Of a stretch of 64,000 nucleotides of DNA, positions 11,701 to 20,900 are shown in pieces. The stretch is from Malassezia japonica (lineage: Eukaryota > Basidiomycota > Malasseziomycetes > Malasseziales > Malasseziaceae). Made by a program: the position numbers and the translations under genes. Position 1 is the stretch's first letter. Each line of letters opens with the position of its first letter. A model generated the notes under the pieces. That model did not search any database and was not told where the DNA came from. It saw only the letters and a list, made by a program, of their open reading frames with translations. Location of the stretch: contig NC_083376.1 in assembly GCF_029542785.1 (NCBI RefSeq), positions 248,001 through 312,000 on the forward strand. The letters run 5' to 3'.

Positions 11701-12098
11701 CTCTTCAGTTCCCTCGTTTTGAACGGATGGAAGCTTGGGTTAAGCAAATTGAGAGGTCGTCACACAGATTCTGGATTTGGACCTACATTGACCGCCTACT
11801 GAAGAAAAAGAAAAGCAATGATGAGGCAGGTATTACCTCAGATGAGACATACACGTCAGTGGAGAAGCATCTCTTGGGACCCATGCCTGCATTTGTCGGT
11901 GTACCTGATGTGCGTCTAACCTACGATACACTCCAAGCGAAAATTCGTGTGAATCTCCTCAGCTTGGGAGGCTTCCCAGTCGACTGCACGTGGGACCCTC
12001 AATTGCCCCCACCACCCCGTGGCCAAATTTTGCAAGTCAAAATAAATGACACAATCAGCGCGGGTATTAAAAGGGCGATTAATTGTTCTCCTATATAG
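8781..12098 (+). CDS. DSS1: Mitochondrial RNase II-family 3'-5' exoribonuclease (DSS1/CYT-4-like)
   Basis: RNB-domain exoribonuclease, 1105 residues from this start. DSS1 is the nuclease of the yeast mitochondrial degradosome. The RNB core begins near residue 600 with DLPVYVIDSATAHELDDGIS, whose aspartates bind the catalytic Mg2+, and extends through GGYIRVTSPLRRYTDLLSHYQ. I chose ATG 8781 because it starts an Arg-rich mitochondrial presequence (MSVTRGSMLRSAAVHQAIGG) and a CACGTG element lies just upstream at 8721-8726; the ORF itself extends to ATG 8664. Base composition becomes visibly more AT-rich along the gene, unlike its neighbours, as it approaches the AT island that follows its stop. 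No intron was found. Confidence 0.87.
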   Translation: MSVTRGSMLRSAAVHQAIGGVIRRGMHSTAWLLREDRARKFRTRPRHESQSWPRKNAPTLRPTGRPLLDERAKQSKWDSSSVDVQDSKLAAKLDYKIHIGASAAKMEEIQPGDFVEVRRTGRTFSGVVLPIPEDQDSSGSGHGASLAVVVISGVLELVRSTDVMLQFPNFVGKKMALDAAPLKRDYVAASTARVSAAPVAIPEEESISHEELLALRQSASSDNSFMEAEPLDLARFERRAWICRKIRHLQRETDQEIQRIYPAFRALFLQEQMEGAEGDLSRYQDTPEHKYLEMGLELLHRGSFTTIEATQLLIRYLTFLAKGKEEIKERFRGETIFAMHSLFMNHPKQFLVDSTTHRHSQMFTYRSLHEQQIISRVSSWARASMAALGPGGLEDAAVMQNYDMTEAVAILDGFCERAQLVIQWHEQNREMPPNSDGKITTLPGPFWDDGSLLEWTSTDKDIIEFLKISVGNRRELQDDPTGSVAMSIIKRVGAHVHLEPIVHPTMENVHPHKIPPKVIQADQPVLSDTETSIFSAGTDLQHALVFNFLIRLGALTPWEDPNTLDTYLKNVEENANQNAALHAKSRTRPELDSKEEKERHDFHDLPVYVIDSATAHELDDGISIEHVREGECWIHIHVADPSARIPPDHPLALEAQQKYSSIYFPEIQWPLFPDFATYEGMSLRDQSNDGARKQRVMTFSARLAEDSGKVLDFQWRPAFVRNVHTLNYDEVNHFFSHKKIARDCSSSLKSEHTQRELKSLAQMAGKLLARRVRFGNGVNAGNLVNELSMNPLPLPILASKTLDKPKFFNGFPDIQLQLTDPNLLVKPGTFDGLPGGISSETMVSEMMLLAGRVAASFSAEHEIPMPYRLQDAPEVGQIAIIDKLKDPVTGSLPITELQKRDIFMSPGYFSTKPGRHYGLGIVPMDVNSPDSDALFSGGYIRVTSPLRRYTDLLSHYQLKTSKLDRSILNHTELALQFPRFERMEAWVKQIERSSHRFWIWTYIDRLLKKKKSNDEAGITSDETYTSVEKHLLGPMPAFVGVPDVRLTYDTLQAKIRVNLLSLGGFPVDCTWDPQLPPPPRGQILQVKINDTISAGIKRAINCSPI

Positions 12099-12422
12099 TT
12101 TGAATGTAAGAGACATCACTGAATACTGATTGTATAAATAATTTATTTCCATAATAAATTTGTAAAAAATAATAAGATGATAATTATGACATTTTAATGC
12201 ATTTTATAACTATAACTGTATATAAAATATTAGTGAATGTACAAACTAAAAATGTAGTTCGAATTTAAATGTGATTTAATTTAATACAATTTTATTATAA
12301 CATTATTTCTACTGTATATGATATATCTTAGTGTTATAATGTATATTGTAACATATATGGATTTTGAATTGCATTTTCTATTTGTTAATAAATAATTCGA
12401 TAAATAAATTTTGTATCTATTT
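12099..12422. other. AT-rich intergenic island, candidate centromere core
   Basis: The 324 bp between the DSS1 and DDI1 stop codons are extremely AT-rich: I counted 50 G+C in bases 12121-12420, about 17%, against well over 55% in most of the window. It contains many short A/T runs (TATAAAATAT, TTTATTATAA, AATAAATAATT) but no obvious tandem repeat, and no plausible gene. Both flanking genes converge on it and are themselves less GC-rich than average. Malassezia centromeres are known to be short, transposon-free, AT-rich cores in GC troughs, so a centromere core is the leading interpretation. Merely AT-rich convergent 3' UTRs or an origin are alternatives. Confidence 0.55.
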
Positions 12423-13691
12423 CTACATTTCTTGAAAATAGATATTTGCAGCAAGGTCAGTATTGCCATTGCTTGCATTTAATAATTTAGTGGCCAATTC
12501 GTCAGGAATTCCCAGATTGGTTAGGATTGAAATGGATTCTTTTGGCCACGTGCTCTCAGCCTTGGCGAATTGGCTGGTGGGTGTATCGCTGGAAGCGCTG
12601 GACGCAGGCTTCTCCACCTTGGAGGGGTCAGCCTCTTTTGTGCTAGTAGACGGTTCACTGGGAACAGCGTCTGGGTTGGTAAACGCATTCTTAGGAAGCT
12701 CATGTTCGGCAAGGAAAGGGATTTCGCGACCATTGATCACCAAGGCATTTTTCATAAGATCGATGTTGGCCTGGTACCGCTTGAGCATGTCCAGTCCAAA
12801 AAGCATGTCGACGTCACGTCCCTGTAAATAGAGTTAGTCATCCATTCCATGGGGCCGATATACGTACCTCCAACACCGTAAACGAGCAGGGAAGAAACTG
12901 ATCCTCGCCCAGCTGGATCTGGGTGCTGTGAATGCGACCCAGAATTTTGGCAGTACCCACACCCTTGGCAACACCCGAGAAGCGAGAGTCCAAAAGGCGC
13001 ATGATACCACACTGTTCAGCGCAATCCGGGCTGATAATCGTCGTCTGAGCGCCACTGTCGACAAAGGCCTTTACAGGGTGGCCGTTCACCTTGAGGTTCA
13101 CGTAGAGCATGGTAACGTTGCCGAAGCTCTCCGGAATGTATTCCATAGCGTGTTCCATGTTTTCGGCGACACGCTCCTGGCGAATAGCCTCTTCGATTCG
13201 CTTCTGCGCTTCCACGTCAAAAGGATCCGAATTTTGAAGTTGCTGCAAAGATTGCATCTGCGCAATTTGCTCGCGTTGCAAAGCCAGTGTGCGCGTGAAT
13301 TGCTCCGTCGAGGTACGAGCTGCTTCAAGCAAAGTGGGATTGGACTGTGGTTAGCATTGTCACGTACGTTGCGAAGACTCTCTTGCACCTGAGTCGAGCT
13401 CAAGATTTGGTTGCGCACAGTCTCGGCCATAGCCAAGTCCGGGTTGGCGCTCGTAGAAGGTGCGGAACTCTTGCGCTTGTCCGATAAAGTCAGCAGATCG
13501 CCATCCTGGACACCGTACGAGGCCAGAGACTGCTTGTCGTCTGCCAAGACCTTGGACTGGAACTGGAGAACTTGGTGCTCTGCTGGCACTCCGACATCCG
13601 CTTCAAGAATCGCCTTCAAGTTTTCAATTTCAAGCGACACGTCTGCATCCACTGGATACGTGTTCTGCGCTGCATCCACAACGGTAAGCAT
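12423..13691 (-). CDS. DDI1: DNA damage-inducible protein 1 (ubiquitin receptor/aspartic protease)
   Basis: Shuttle protein delivering ubiquitinated cargo to the proteasome, with a retroviral-like aspartic protease domain; 399 residues. Exons: 13691-13368, 13344-12868, 12821-12423, with introns of 23 and 46 nt. The 46-nt intron is the longest seen in this window. Domains in order: N-terminal ubiquitin-like (residues 1-75), helical linker rich in Q, protease with active Asp204 in AFVDSGAQTT (about 170-300), and a C-terminal UBA (about 355-395, ISILTNLGIPDELATKLL). The UBA is often present but not universal in this family. DDI1 diverges from PRP16 with 104 bp between start codons; CACGTG lies at 13766-13771. 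Confidence 0.93.
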
Positions 13692-13795
13692 GATGGTATC
13701 GTCGACGCGTCGCGAAGATGACGCGGCCTGTGCGTCAGCCTCCACCGACAAGGTCAGTGTCGCAGCACGTGGCCTTTCTGGAGCGACGATTGTGC

Positions 13796-16735
13796 ATGAG
13801 TCGGTCGCGCGAAGCACGTCGTGCGGCGGCGCGGGGTGCCGCCGCGCAATACCTTGCACCGACCCCATTTCTGGGCTATGGTGATGAGAGTGTCCGGCGC
13901 CGTCCCTTTCCCGACGAGTCGGTTCGCCGGAGACCAAATGCTGACGATGACGACGCAGCCGGAATTTCGGACCGCCCCTGGGAAGAAGACGAGGCGGACG
14001 TGGATCGCGACTGGTACCTGCGCGATGATGACGGCGGTGTTGCAGGCGATGTTGATAACAACCCGTTTGCGCAGTATGAGGACATGCCCGGACAGGTGAC
14101 CAATACGCTTGCCAAGCGCCACGAGCGCATTACAGCTCGCCAGGCCGCGTATCGCGCCGATGCGGACGCATGGGAGAACAACCGTATGGAGACCGGTGGT
14201 GTGGGCGGGCGTCGTATTCTGGATGATGACCCAGATGAGCACGGTGAGGACCGAGTGCATCTCATGGTCCACAACCTGCGACCCCCTTTCTTGGACGGCA
14301 AGACTGTCTTTACGAAGCAGGTGGCGCCGGTCAATCCTGTGCGTGACCCGACAGCAGACATGGCTACGTTTGCTATGAAAGGCAGTTTGCTTGTCAAGGA
14401 GCATCGTGAGCGTGCGGAGCGTGCCAAGGCTGCCGGTCGTGTCGCGTCGCTCAAAGGCACACAGCTCGGCAAGATTATGGGCGTGAAAGACGAAGAGGAA
14501 GAGGAAGAAGAGGCGAACAAAGGCAAGGTCAGCACGGTCGATGAAGATGGAAAAGGCGAGTCGCAATACGCAACACACCTCAAAAAGAAGGGGAAAGGAG
14601 CCACGTCCTTTAGCCAGAACAAGTCGTTGCGTGAGCAGCGGCAATACCTGCCTGCTTTTGCGAGTCGTGACGACCTGATGCGTACCATCCGTGAGAACCA
14701 AGTGGTGGTTGTCATTGGTGAAACTGGCAGTGGTAAGACGACGCAGTTGTGTCAATTCCTCCACGAAGATGGCTATACCGATTATGGACTGATTGGGTGT
14801 ACGCAGCCCCGTCGTGTCGCTGCCATGAGTGTCGCGAAGCGCGTGAGCGAAGAGATGGAGTGTGAGCTGGGCAGCACGGTCGGTTACTCGATCCGCTTCG
14901 AGGACTGTACGAGCAAGGCGACCAAGATCAAGTACATGACAGACGGTGTCATGCTTCGTGAGTCGCTCACCGAGCGCGACCTGGACAAATATTCCGCTAT
15001 TATTCTGGACGAGGCACACGAGCGCTCGCTCAGTACGGATGTCCTGATGGGTCTGCTGAAGAAAGTGCTGATGCGCCGCCGCGACCTGAAGCTGATCGTT
15101 ACTTCCGCGACGATGAATGCAGACGGTTTCTCGCGTTTCTTTGGCACCGCACCCATCTTTACGATTCCGGGGCGTACGTTCCCTGTGGACGTCATGTTTA
15201 GCAAGACGCCGTGTGAGGACTATGTGGACAGTACTGTCCGTCAAATCCTTTCCATCCACCTGGGCCAGGCTCAAGCCGGCGACATTCTCGCATTCATGAC
15301 AGGTCAGGAAGATATTGAAGTGACCTGTGAGGTGGCAAAGGAGCGGCTGAAGCAGATCGACGATGCTGCGCCCCTCCTTATGCTCCCCATCTACTCGCAG
15401 ATGCCTGCCGATTTGCAGGCGCGTATTTTCCTGCCGTCCGAAAACGGAGAGCGAAAGTGCATTGTGGCGACCAACATTGCCGAGACGTCGCTCACCGTCG
15501 ATGGTATCATGTATGTGGTCGACGCAGGTTACAGCAAGCTGAAGCTGTACAACCCCAAGGTGGGTATGGACTCGCTGCAGATCACGCCCATTAGCCAGGC
15601 GAATGCCTCGCAGCGTTCGGGGCGTGCGGGACGTACCGGCAGCGGCACAGCGTACCGCCTGTACACCGAAGCGGCCTTCCACAACGAAATGTTCCCCAGC
15701 ACGATCCCCGAGATTCAGCGGACGAACCTGGCGAATACGGTGCTGCTGCTCAAGTCGCTGGGCGTCAAGGACCTGCTGGACTTTGACTTTATGGACCCCC
15801 CGCCCCAAGATAACATCCTCAACAGTATGTACCAGCTGTGGGTGCTTGGTGCGCTGGACAACCTCGGAAACCTAACGACGCTCGGCAAGCGCATGAGCGA
15901 GTTCCCGATGGAGCCGAGTCTTGCCAAAATTCTCATTATGAGTGTCGAGTACGGTTGCTCGGAAGAGCTGCTGACGATTGTTAGCATGCTCAGTGTCCCT
16001 ACCGTCTTTTACCGCCCCAAAGAACGCCAGGAAGAGAGTGATGCGGCGCGTGAAAAGTTCTATGTCGCAGAGAGTGACCACCTTACGCTGCTGCACGTCT
16101 ACTCGCAGTGGAAGAACAACGGGTACAAAGACTCGTGGTGCAACCAGCACTTTTTGCACGGCAAGCTCCTGCGCAAAGCGCGCGAGGTGCGCGCGCAGCT
16201 TTCCGACATTATGTCGTCGCAGCGCCTCAACCTGCGTTCGTGCGGTACGGACTGGGACGTGATCCGCAAGTGTATTGCCTCGGGTTACTTCCACCAAGCG
16301 GCGCGCGTCAAGGGTATCGGCGAGTATGTCAACTGCCGTACCGGTGTGCCGATGAATCTGCACCCCACGTCGGCGCTCTACGGCCTGGGCTACACGCCCG
16401 ACTATGTGGTGTACCATGAGCTGACGCTCACCTCGAAAGAGTACATGGGCACGGTCACGGCCGTGGATCCCTACTGGCTTGCCGAGCTCGGCAGCGCCTT
16501 TTACTCGATCCGCGAGCGCGGCACGCTCAGCACGAGCAACCGGCGAGGCCGCGACACGAAGCACCACCATGTCATTGAGCTGGAAGAGCAGTTTGAGCGC
16601 GACCGCCAGCGCGCGGCCGAGGAAGAGAACGCCAAGAAGCGCAAGACGGAGAACAACCCCCGAGGCATGCCGAACGGCATTGCGGTGCCGGGCATGGGCC
16701 CCCCCAAGCGGGGCCGTCGCGTAGGCTTCCGGTAG
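13796..16735 (+). CDS. PRP16: Pre-mRNA-splicing ATP-dependent helicase Prp16 (DEAH box)
   Basis: DEAH/RHA helicase of 979 residues that remodels the spliceosome between branching and exon ligation. The Prp16/DHX38-specific N-terminal block is present ([37 protein letters not shown]). Helicase motifs: [11 protein letters not shown] (about residue 308), II DEAH (about 405), [18 protein letters not shown] (about 605), then the winged-helix, ratchet and OB-fold C-terminal region ([38 protein letters not shown]). The frame is open to ATG 13718, but the start at 13796 follows a CACGTG (13766-13771) and begins with the basic [14 protein letters not shown]2, another catalytic-core splicing factor, is in the same window. 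Confidence 0.92.
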   Translation: MSRSREARRAAARGAAAQYLAPTPFLGYGDESVRRRPFPDESVRRRPNADDDDAAGISDRPWEEDEADVDRDWYLRDDDGGVAGDVDNNPFAQYEDMPGQVTNTLAKRHERITARQAAYRADADAWENNRMETGGVGGRRILDDDPDEHGEDRVHLMVHNLRPPFLDGKTVFTKQVAPVNPVRDPTADMATFAMKGSLLVKEHRERAERAKAAGRVASLKGTQLGKIMGVKDEEEEEEEANKGKVSTVDEDGKGESQYATHLKKKGKGATSFSQNKSLREQRQYLPAFASRDDLMRTIRENQVVVVIGETGSGKTTQLCQFLHEDGYTDYGLIGCTQPRRVAAMSVAKRVSEEMECELGSTVGYSIRFEDCTSKATKIKYMTDGVMLRESLTERDLDKYSAIILDEAHERSLSTDVLMGLLKKVLMRRRDLKLIVTSATMNADGFSRFFGTAPIFTIPGRTFPVDVMFSKTPCEDYVDSTVRQILSIHLGQAQAGDILAFMTGQEDIEVTCEVAKERLKQIDDAAPLLMLPIYSQMPADLQARIFLPSENGERKCIVATNIAETSLTVDGIMYVVDAGYSKLKLYNPKVGMDSLQITPISQANASQRSGRAGRTGSGTAYRLYTEAAFHNEMFPSTIPEIQRTNLANTVLLLKSLGVKDLLDFDFMDPPPQDNILNSMYQLWVLGALDNLGNLTTLGKRMSEFPMEPSLAKILIMSVEYGCSEELLTIVSMLSVPTVFYRPKERQEESDAAREKFYVAESDHLTLLHVYSQWKNNGYKDSWCNQHFLHGKLLRKAREVRAQLSDIMSSQRLNLRSCGTDWDVIRKCIASGYFHQAARVKGIGEYVNCRTGVPMNLHPTSALYGLGYTPDYVVYHELTLTSKEYMGTVTAVDPYWLAELGSAFYSIRERGTLSTSNRRGRDTKHHHVIELEEQFERDRQRAAEEENAKKRKTENNPRGMPNGIAVPGMGPPKRGRRVGFR

Positions 16736-16764
16736 AAGAATTCGGCTATTTTTGTTCCTCCACC

Positions 16765-17999
16765 ATGTCGGCTGGGCTGTCGGTTCGCGGGGGCCCCTGG
16801 CAGCCTGTGGTGCAGCTCGCGGAGCGTGTGCACGCCGTGCGCTGCTGCACGTCACCGCTGGCCAAGACGCTTGTAGCGATCGGTACGTGTCCCTCTCTGA
16901 CCCAGTCACGGACCATAGCGTGGCCGTCTACGCGACGCACACCGACGACACGCGCCTGCGCTTGGCTCCTGTCGCGTCCTTCTTTGTCGGGAGCGCCGCA
17001 ACGGCGCTTGCGTTCAGCCCTGGTGCACAGTACGGCAATGAAGACGGAGTGGAAAAGATTGAGTACGTCACCTAGCTCACCAGACTTGTGATTGCCGCCG
17101 GCGACGAGCTGCGGCTCTTGTCGCACAGCGCGCACGGGACGTCGAGCACGGTCCTCGGCACGACGTCTGCGCGCATTAACGACATGGCCTGGTGCGCTAC
17201 GCCCGGCTATGAACAGTACGTTGCGTGCGCCGCGCAGGACGGCGCCGTGCAGCTCTGGGACCTCGAGCCTACCCAAGGCACGCCGGCGTGCCATACGCTG
17301 CGTCTCGGCGCGTCGATCCAGACGGTCGCCTTCCACGCCAAGGTTCCCAAGCTGCTCCTCGCGGTGGATGCGAGCGGCGTCGGCCGCCTCATCGACTGGC
17401 TCGCCTCGATGTCGAACGGCGCGCACGAGGCGCAGACGACCATGGCGTTTGCGGACCCTAGCGCGGTTGCGCTGCACGCCGCCCAAGGCGTCTGTACCGC
17501 AGGCCGCGCGGCGTGGCAGGCACAGGACCCCGACGTGATCGGTGCGCTGCTTGGCACGCACTGGAGCGTGTGGAACGTCGGCGCACGGAGCGCGCACCCC
17601 ACGCGCCCCCTGTCGAGCGGCACGCTCGCCGCGAGCGCGCTCCCCGGCCCTGGCGGCTTTGCCTTTTCGCCGACCAACTCGCGGCTGTTTGCCGTGTACG
17701 CCCCTGCGCTGAGCCCTGCGCTCGTCGCGCAGAGCGGTGCAGGGAGCGCTTCCCACGGCACGGTGCACATCTACGATGCGGCCTTCCCCCAGAACCCCCG
17801 GCGGATCGAGATCCAGAGCCAGACGCCGCAGACACCGGCGGCCGTCGACCTGGCCACGACCGGCACCGGGGGCGGCGTGAGCACGCTGCCGTCGGCGTAC
17901 AGTGTCGCGGGCCTTGACTGGCTCCCCCAGCGGGTGGGTGCATACGATGTATTGTTGGTGGCGATCGGCACGCGGATCGTGCCGATCCCTGCTGCTTAG
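16765..17999 (+). CDS. NUP37: WD40 nucleoporin, Nup37-like
   Basis: A 396-residue beta-propeller protein, probably the Nup37 subunit of the Y-shaped (Nup107-160) complex of the nuclear pore. Three exons (16765-16882, 16906-17062, 17084-17999) are separated by introns of 23 and 21 nt; the latter is the shortest here. Its reading-through frame meets a TAG, so splicing is required. WD-like strands are visible (AAQDGAVQLWDLEP, HAKVPKLLLAVDASG, IGALLGTHWSVWNVGAR), the last resembling the Nup37 signature in which a WxIWD strand follows GAVAG. The assignment rests on weak WD similarity, so another WD40 protein is possible. Its TAG stop directly abuts the UFD4 stop on the opposite strand, leaving no intergenic base. 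Confidence 0.6.
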
Positions 18000-20900
18000 C
18001 TACGATAGATGGAAACTCGTTAGTCCTTCGCGTACGGCCGTCTGCAGACGGCGCTGCATCACGTCGCGCGAAGAGTAGCACGGCAGCTTCAGGTAGTTGA
18101 CGCAGGTCATGACGCTCGGCAGGTAGTCGTCCGGCTGCAGCGGCGCCTCGTGGTCGCGGCGCACGACTGTCAGCGGGGGATGCAGGCCCGCAAAGCCGCC
18201 GATCGGCAGGCGCGGCGAGCCCGTGAGCCACTGCAAAAAGGCGCGGCGCTCCTCTGGCGTGTATGCCGCGAGGATCGCGACCAGGTCGAGGAACGAGCTG
18301 CTCTCGCCGCTAAAGCCGTGGTCGGGCACCAGTGCGCGGCGCAGCGCCGCCTCGCTCCAGTCCTCGTCGGCGTGGCCGAGGAGCAGCACGAGCTCCTCTG
18401 CGGCAAAGACGCGCAGCGTGTCGAGGCTCAGCACGCCTGCAAAGCCGGTGCGGAACGCGTCGACGGCGCCGCCAATGTCGAGCACGGCGGACGCGACATC
18501 GCGCACGTACGCATCGACGTTCGCGGCGGTAACAACGCCGTCGCCCAGCGACTCGCCGCTGCCAGGCACCGCATAGTCCATCGCGAGCGCCTCGAGCTCG
18601 GCCGCAGGCATGGTCTGAAGCGCCTCGAGCGAGCGCGCAAGCGCTGCGTCGACCTGGCGCAGCGTCGCGAGCGTCGGCTCGACGCGCTGGCCCAGCACCT
18701 TGCGCACAAACACGGGGTTGAGCGGCACGTCGATGATGCGCGCGTCGAGCAGCGACTTGGCAACAAACTGCCCGAGGGTCGTAAAGAGCTTGGCGCCCTT
18801 GTCGCCGATGCGCACCGGGAAGAGGCCCTGCTTGGGGTGCACGTAGGTCACGCCGCCCACTTCGCTCGTCTCGTCGGCGCGCCACAGGCCGAGGTCGGCG
18901 CGCGCAAACTCCTTCGAGACCAGCGCGTAGAACTCGAGCGTGGGGCCGAGGCCGGAGCCGACCTCGTCAAAGTACTCGACTTCGAGCAGGTACGCGCCGG
19001 CGCTGTACAGCTCCAGCACCTTGACCGCCGACGGCAAGAGACTATCGCGTGCAATGCGTACCTTTTGGCGGGGAAGCTGCGCGAGCATGCTCAGCACGTC
19101 GTCAAACGGCCCCGGGTCCGTCTTTTTGTAGTGGCTGAGCAGGCGCGCGTGTCCAAATGCCGTCGCCTGGAAGTACGCGTAGCGCGTCTCGAACGAGAAG
19201 AGGAACGAGAGGCGCTCGGGCAGCTCGTGCGCCCACGCAGGCAGGCACGCACTCGCGACAATCAGCGGCTCGTGCAGCTGCTGCGCAAGCTTTGCGGTGA
19301 GCTTGTTGTTGATAAACGCCTGGTCGTTCAGCGCAAACGGACTGCCGGCGTACACCCCGTCGTCGGCCAGGCCGTGGATCGCGCCGAGGAGCTGCAGAAT
19401 GCGTGCGTACGGCGCATCGGGCTTGATGCTCGGAGGAAGCGCGACCTCGTAGCCCTCTGTGGCTGGCGCGGGCGGCGCCTCCTCGGGCGCCTCGGGCGCG
19501 GGGCCGTCGACCTTTTGGAAGCGGATCGTGTACACGGTATTCGCCGGCTTGGTCTCGTTCCGCGCCGACTCGAGGCGGTGCACACAGCCGTAGAGCGTCG
19601 CGTGGAGCGGCATCGGCGTCTCTTCGAGCGAGAACGCAATGTGCCACGCATTCTCGGGGGACTGGACGGCGGATGCGTACGAGCGCCTCGACGATTCCGG
19701 CGCGTCCTTCGGCTCCGGGGCCTTTTCAGCCTTGGCCTCATCACGCGCCTCGCTCGGCGTGCCGGCCGCCTCGACGTTGGCCTCCTTGTCCTCGACCTTG
19801 CCGACCTCCATCTCGCCGTCAAAGAGCTGGTCGAGAAGACGCGAGGACGACTCGTCCTTTTCCTCCTTATCAGCCCCCGCGAGCGCCGCAAGCACCTCGG
19901 AGAGGGCAGGCATGCCGCGGCGCGAGAGCGCCATCTCGATCTTGGGCCGCAAAAAGTCGTGCAAGGCCTGCACCGTGGCTACGCCGTGGATCGAGACCAT
20001 GAGCGAGCGGAAGGTGCGTGGCAGCGCCTCGGCCGTCGCCTCGTCCGCCTCGAGTCGCAGACGCAGCTGCTGCGCGAGCGACGCGGGCGTATCAAGCACC
20101 GTGCCGGCCACATGCAAGTCCTCAAGGCGGCTCAGGCTCTGGTGCAGGCGGCGCACAAAGCGGTAGCCTGCCGACGACGATGCGCCGTCGGGGAGGTAGG
20201 CAAGCGTCGTCGCGAGCATCCGGCGGCGCTCGGCCAGAGGCACGGCGTGCCGCTCGCTCGTCGCAAACGCGTACACTTGGTCGACCAGGCCCGAGTGCAA
20301 AAGCTCAAAGCTCGACACGGGCTGCGTGTTGGTAAGCACGTCGGCGAGCTCGTCGAGGACGCTCTTGGCCGCGTCGCTGTCGCCCGCGTCGCGGATGCGC
20401 TCGGCGGTTTTTTGCAGCGACGCAAGGATCGTTCGGGCGCGGTCGACGCCTTGGCCCGACGCGAGACGCGTCGAGAGGCGCGCCTCGACAATCTTGGCGC
20501 GCCACACGACTTCTTGCGCGCCGTCACCTTGCGCAAGTCCGCCAATCTCGTGCAGCGCGCCTTCGCGCACGAGCAGCGTATCGTAGATGCTCGGCAGCCG
20601 TGCCACAAGCAGCTCAACGGCCTGCAGCGCACTCTGCATCAGGCCCGCCGGCTCGCGCGCAGCCAGCACGCCGGCCAGGAAGCTCGCGAGCGGCACGTCG
20701 TGCACGCTCTCGCGTAGCGTGCCCGGCTCGGCATAGTGCAGCATCTTGAGGAGCCCCGAAAAGATCTTGGCACGCACGCCCGGCGCGACTGTCGCCGCGT
20801 ACACCTCGACCATCGTCGGGAGGAGGCGGCGGCAGTAGTGCGCGTAAAAGCCCGGCCACGCGGCCTGCGCCGTGGCGCGCTCCTCGACCATGCGCCGATG

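Noticed and set aside
12099..12422. AT island as mitochondrial DNA insertion or transposon
   Set aside because: No reading frame, rRNA-like or terminal-repeat structure is visible; pure AT-rich sequence between two nuclear genes fits a centromere core or UTR better, though a short NUMT cannot be excluded without a search.
13754..15808. 684-codon minus-strand frame opposite PRP16
   Set aside because: No recognisable domain, and PRP16 on the plus strand has all helicase motifs.
18150..20717. 855-codon plus-strand frame opposite UFD4
   Set aside because: Composition typical of a GC-rich codon shadow (Arg/Ala/Val repeats), no domain; the minus-strand HECT ligase explains the sequence.
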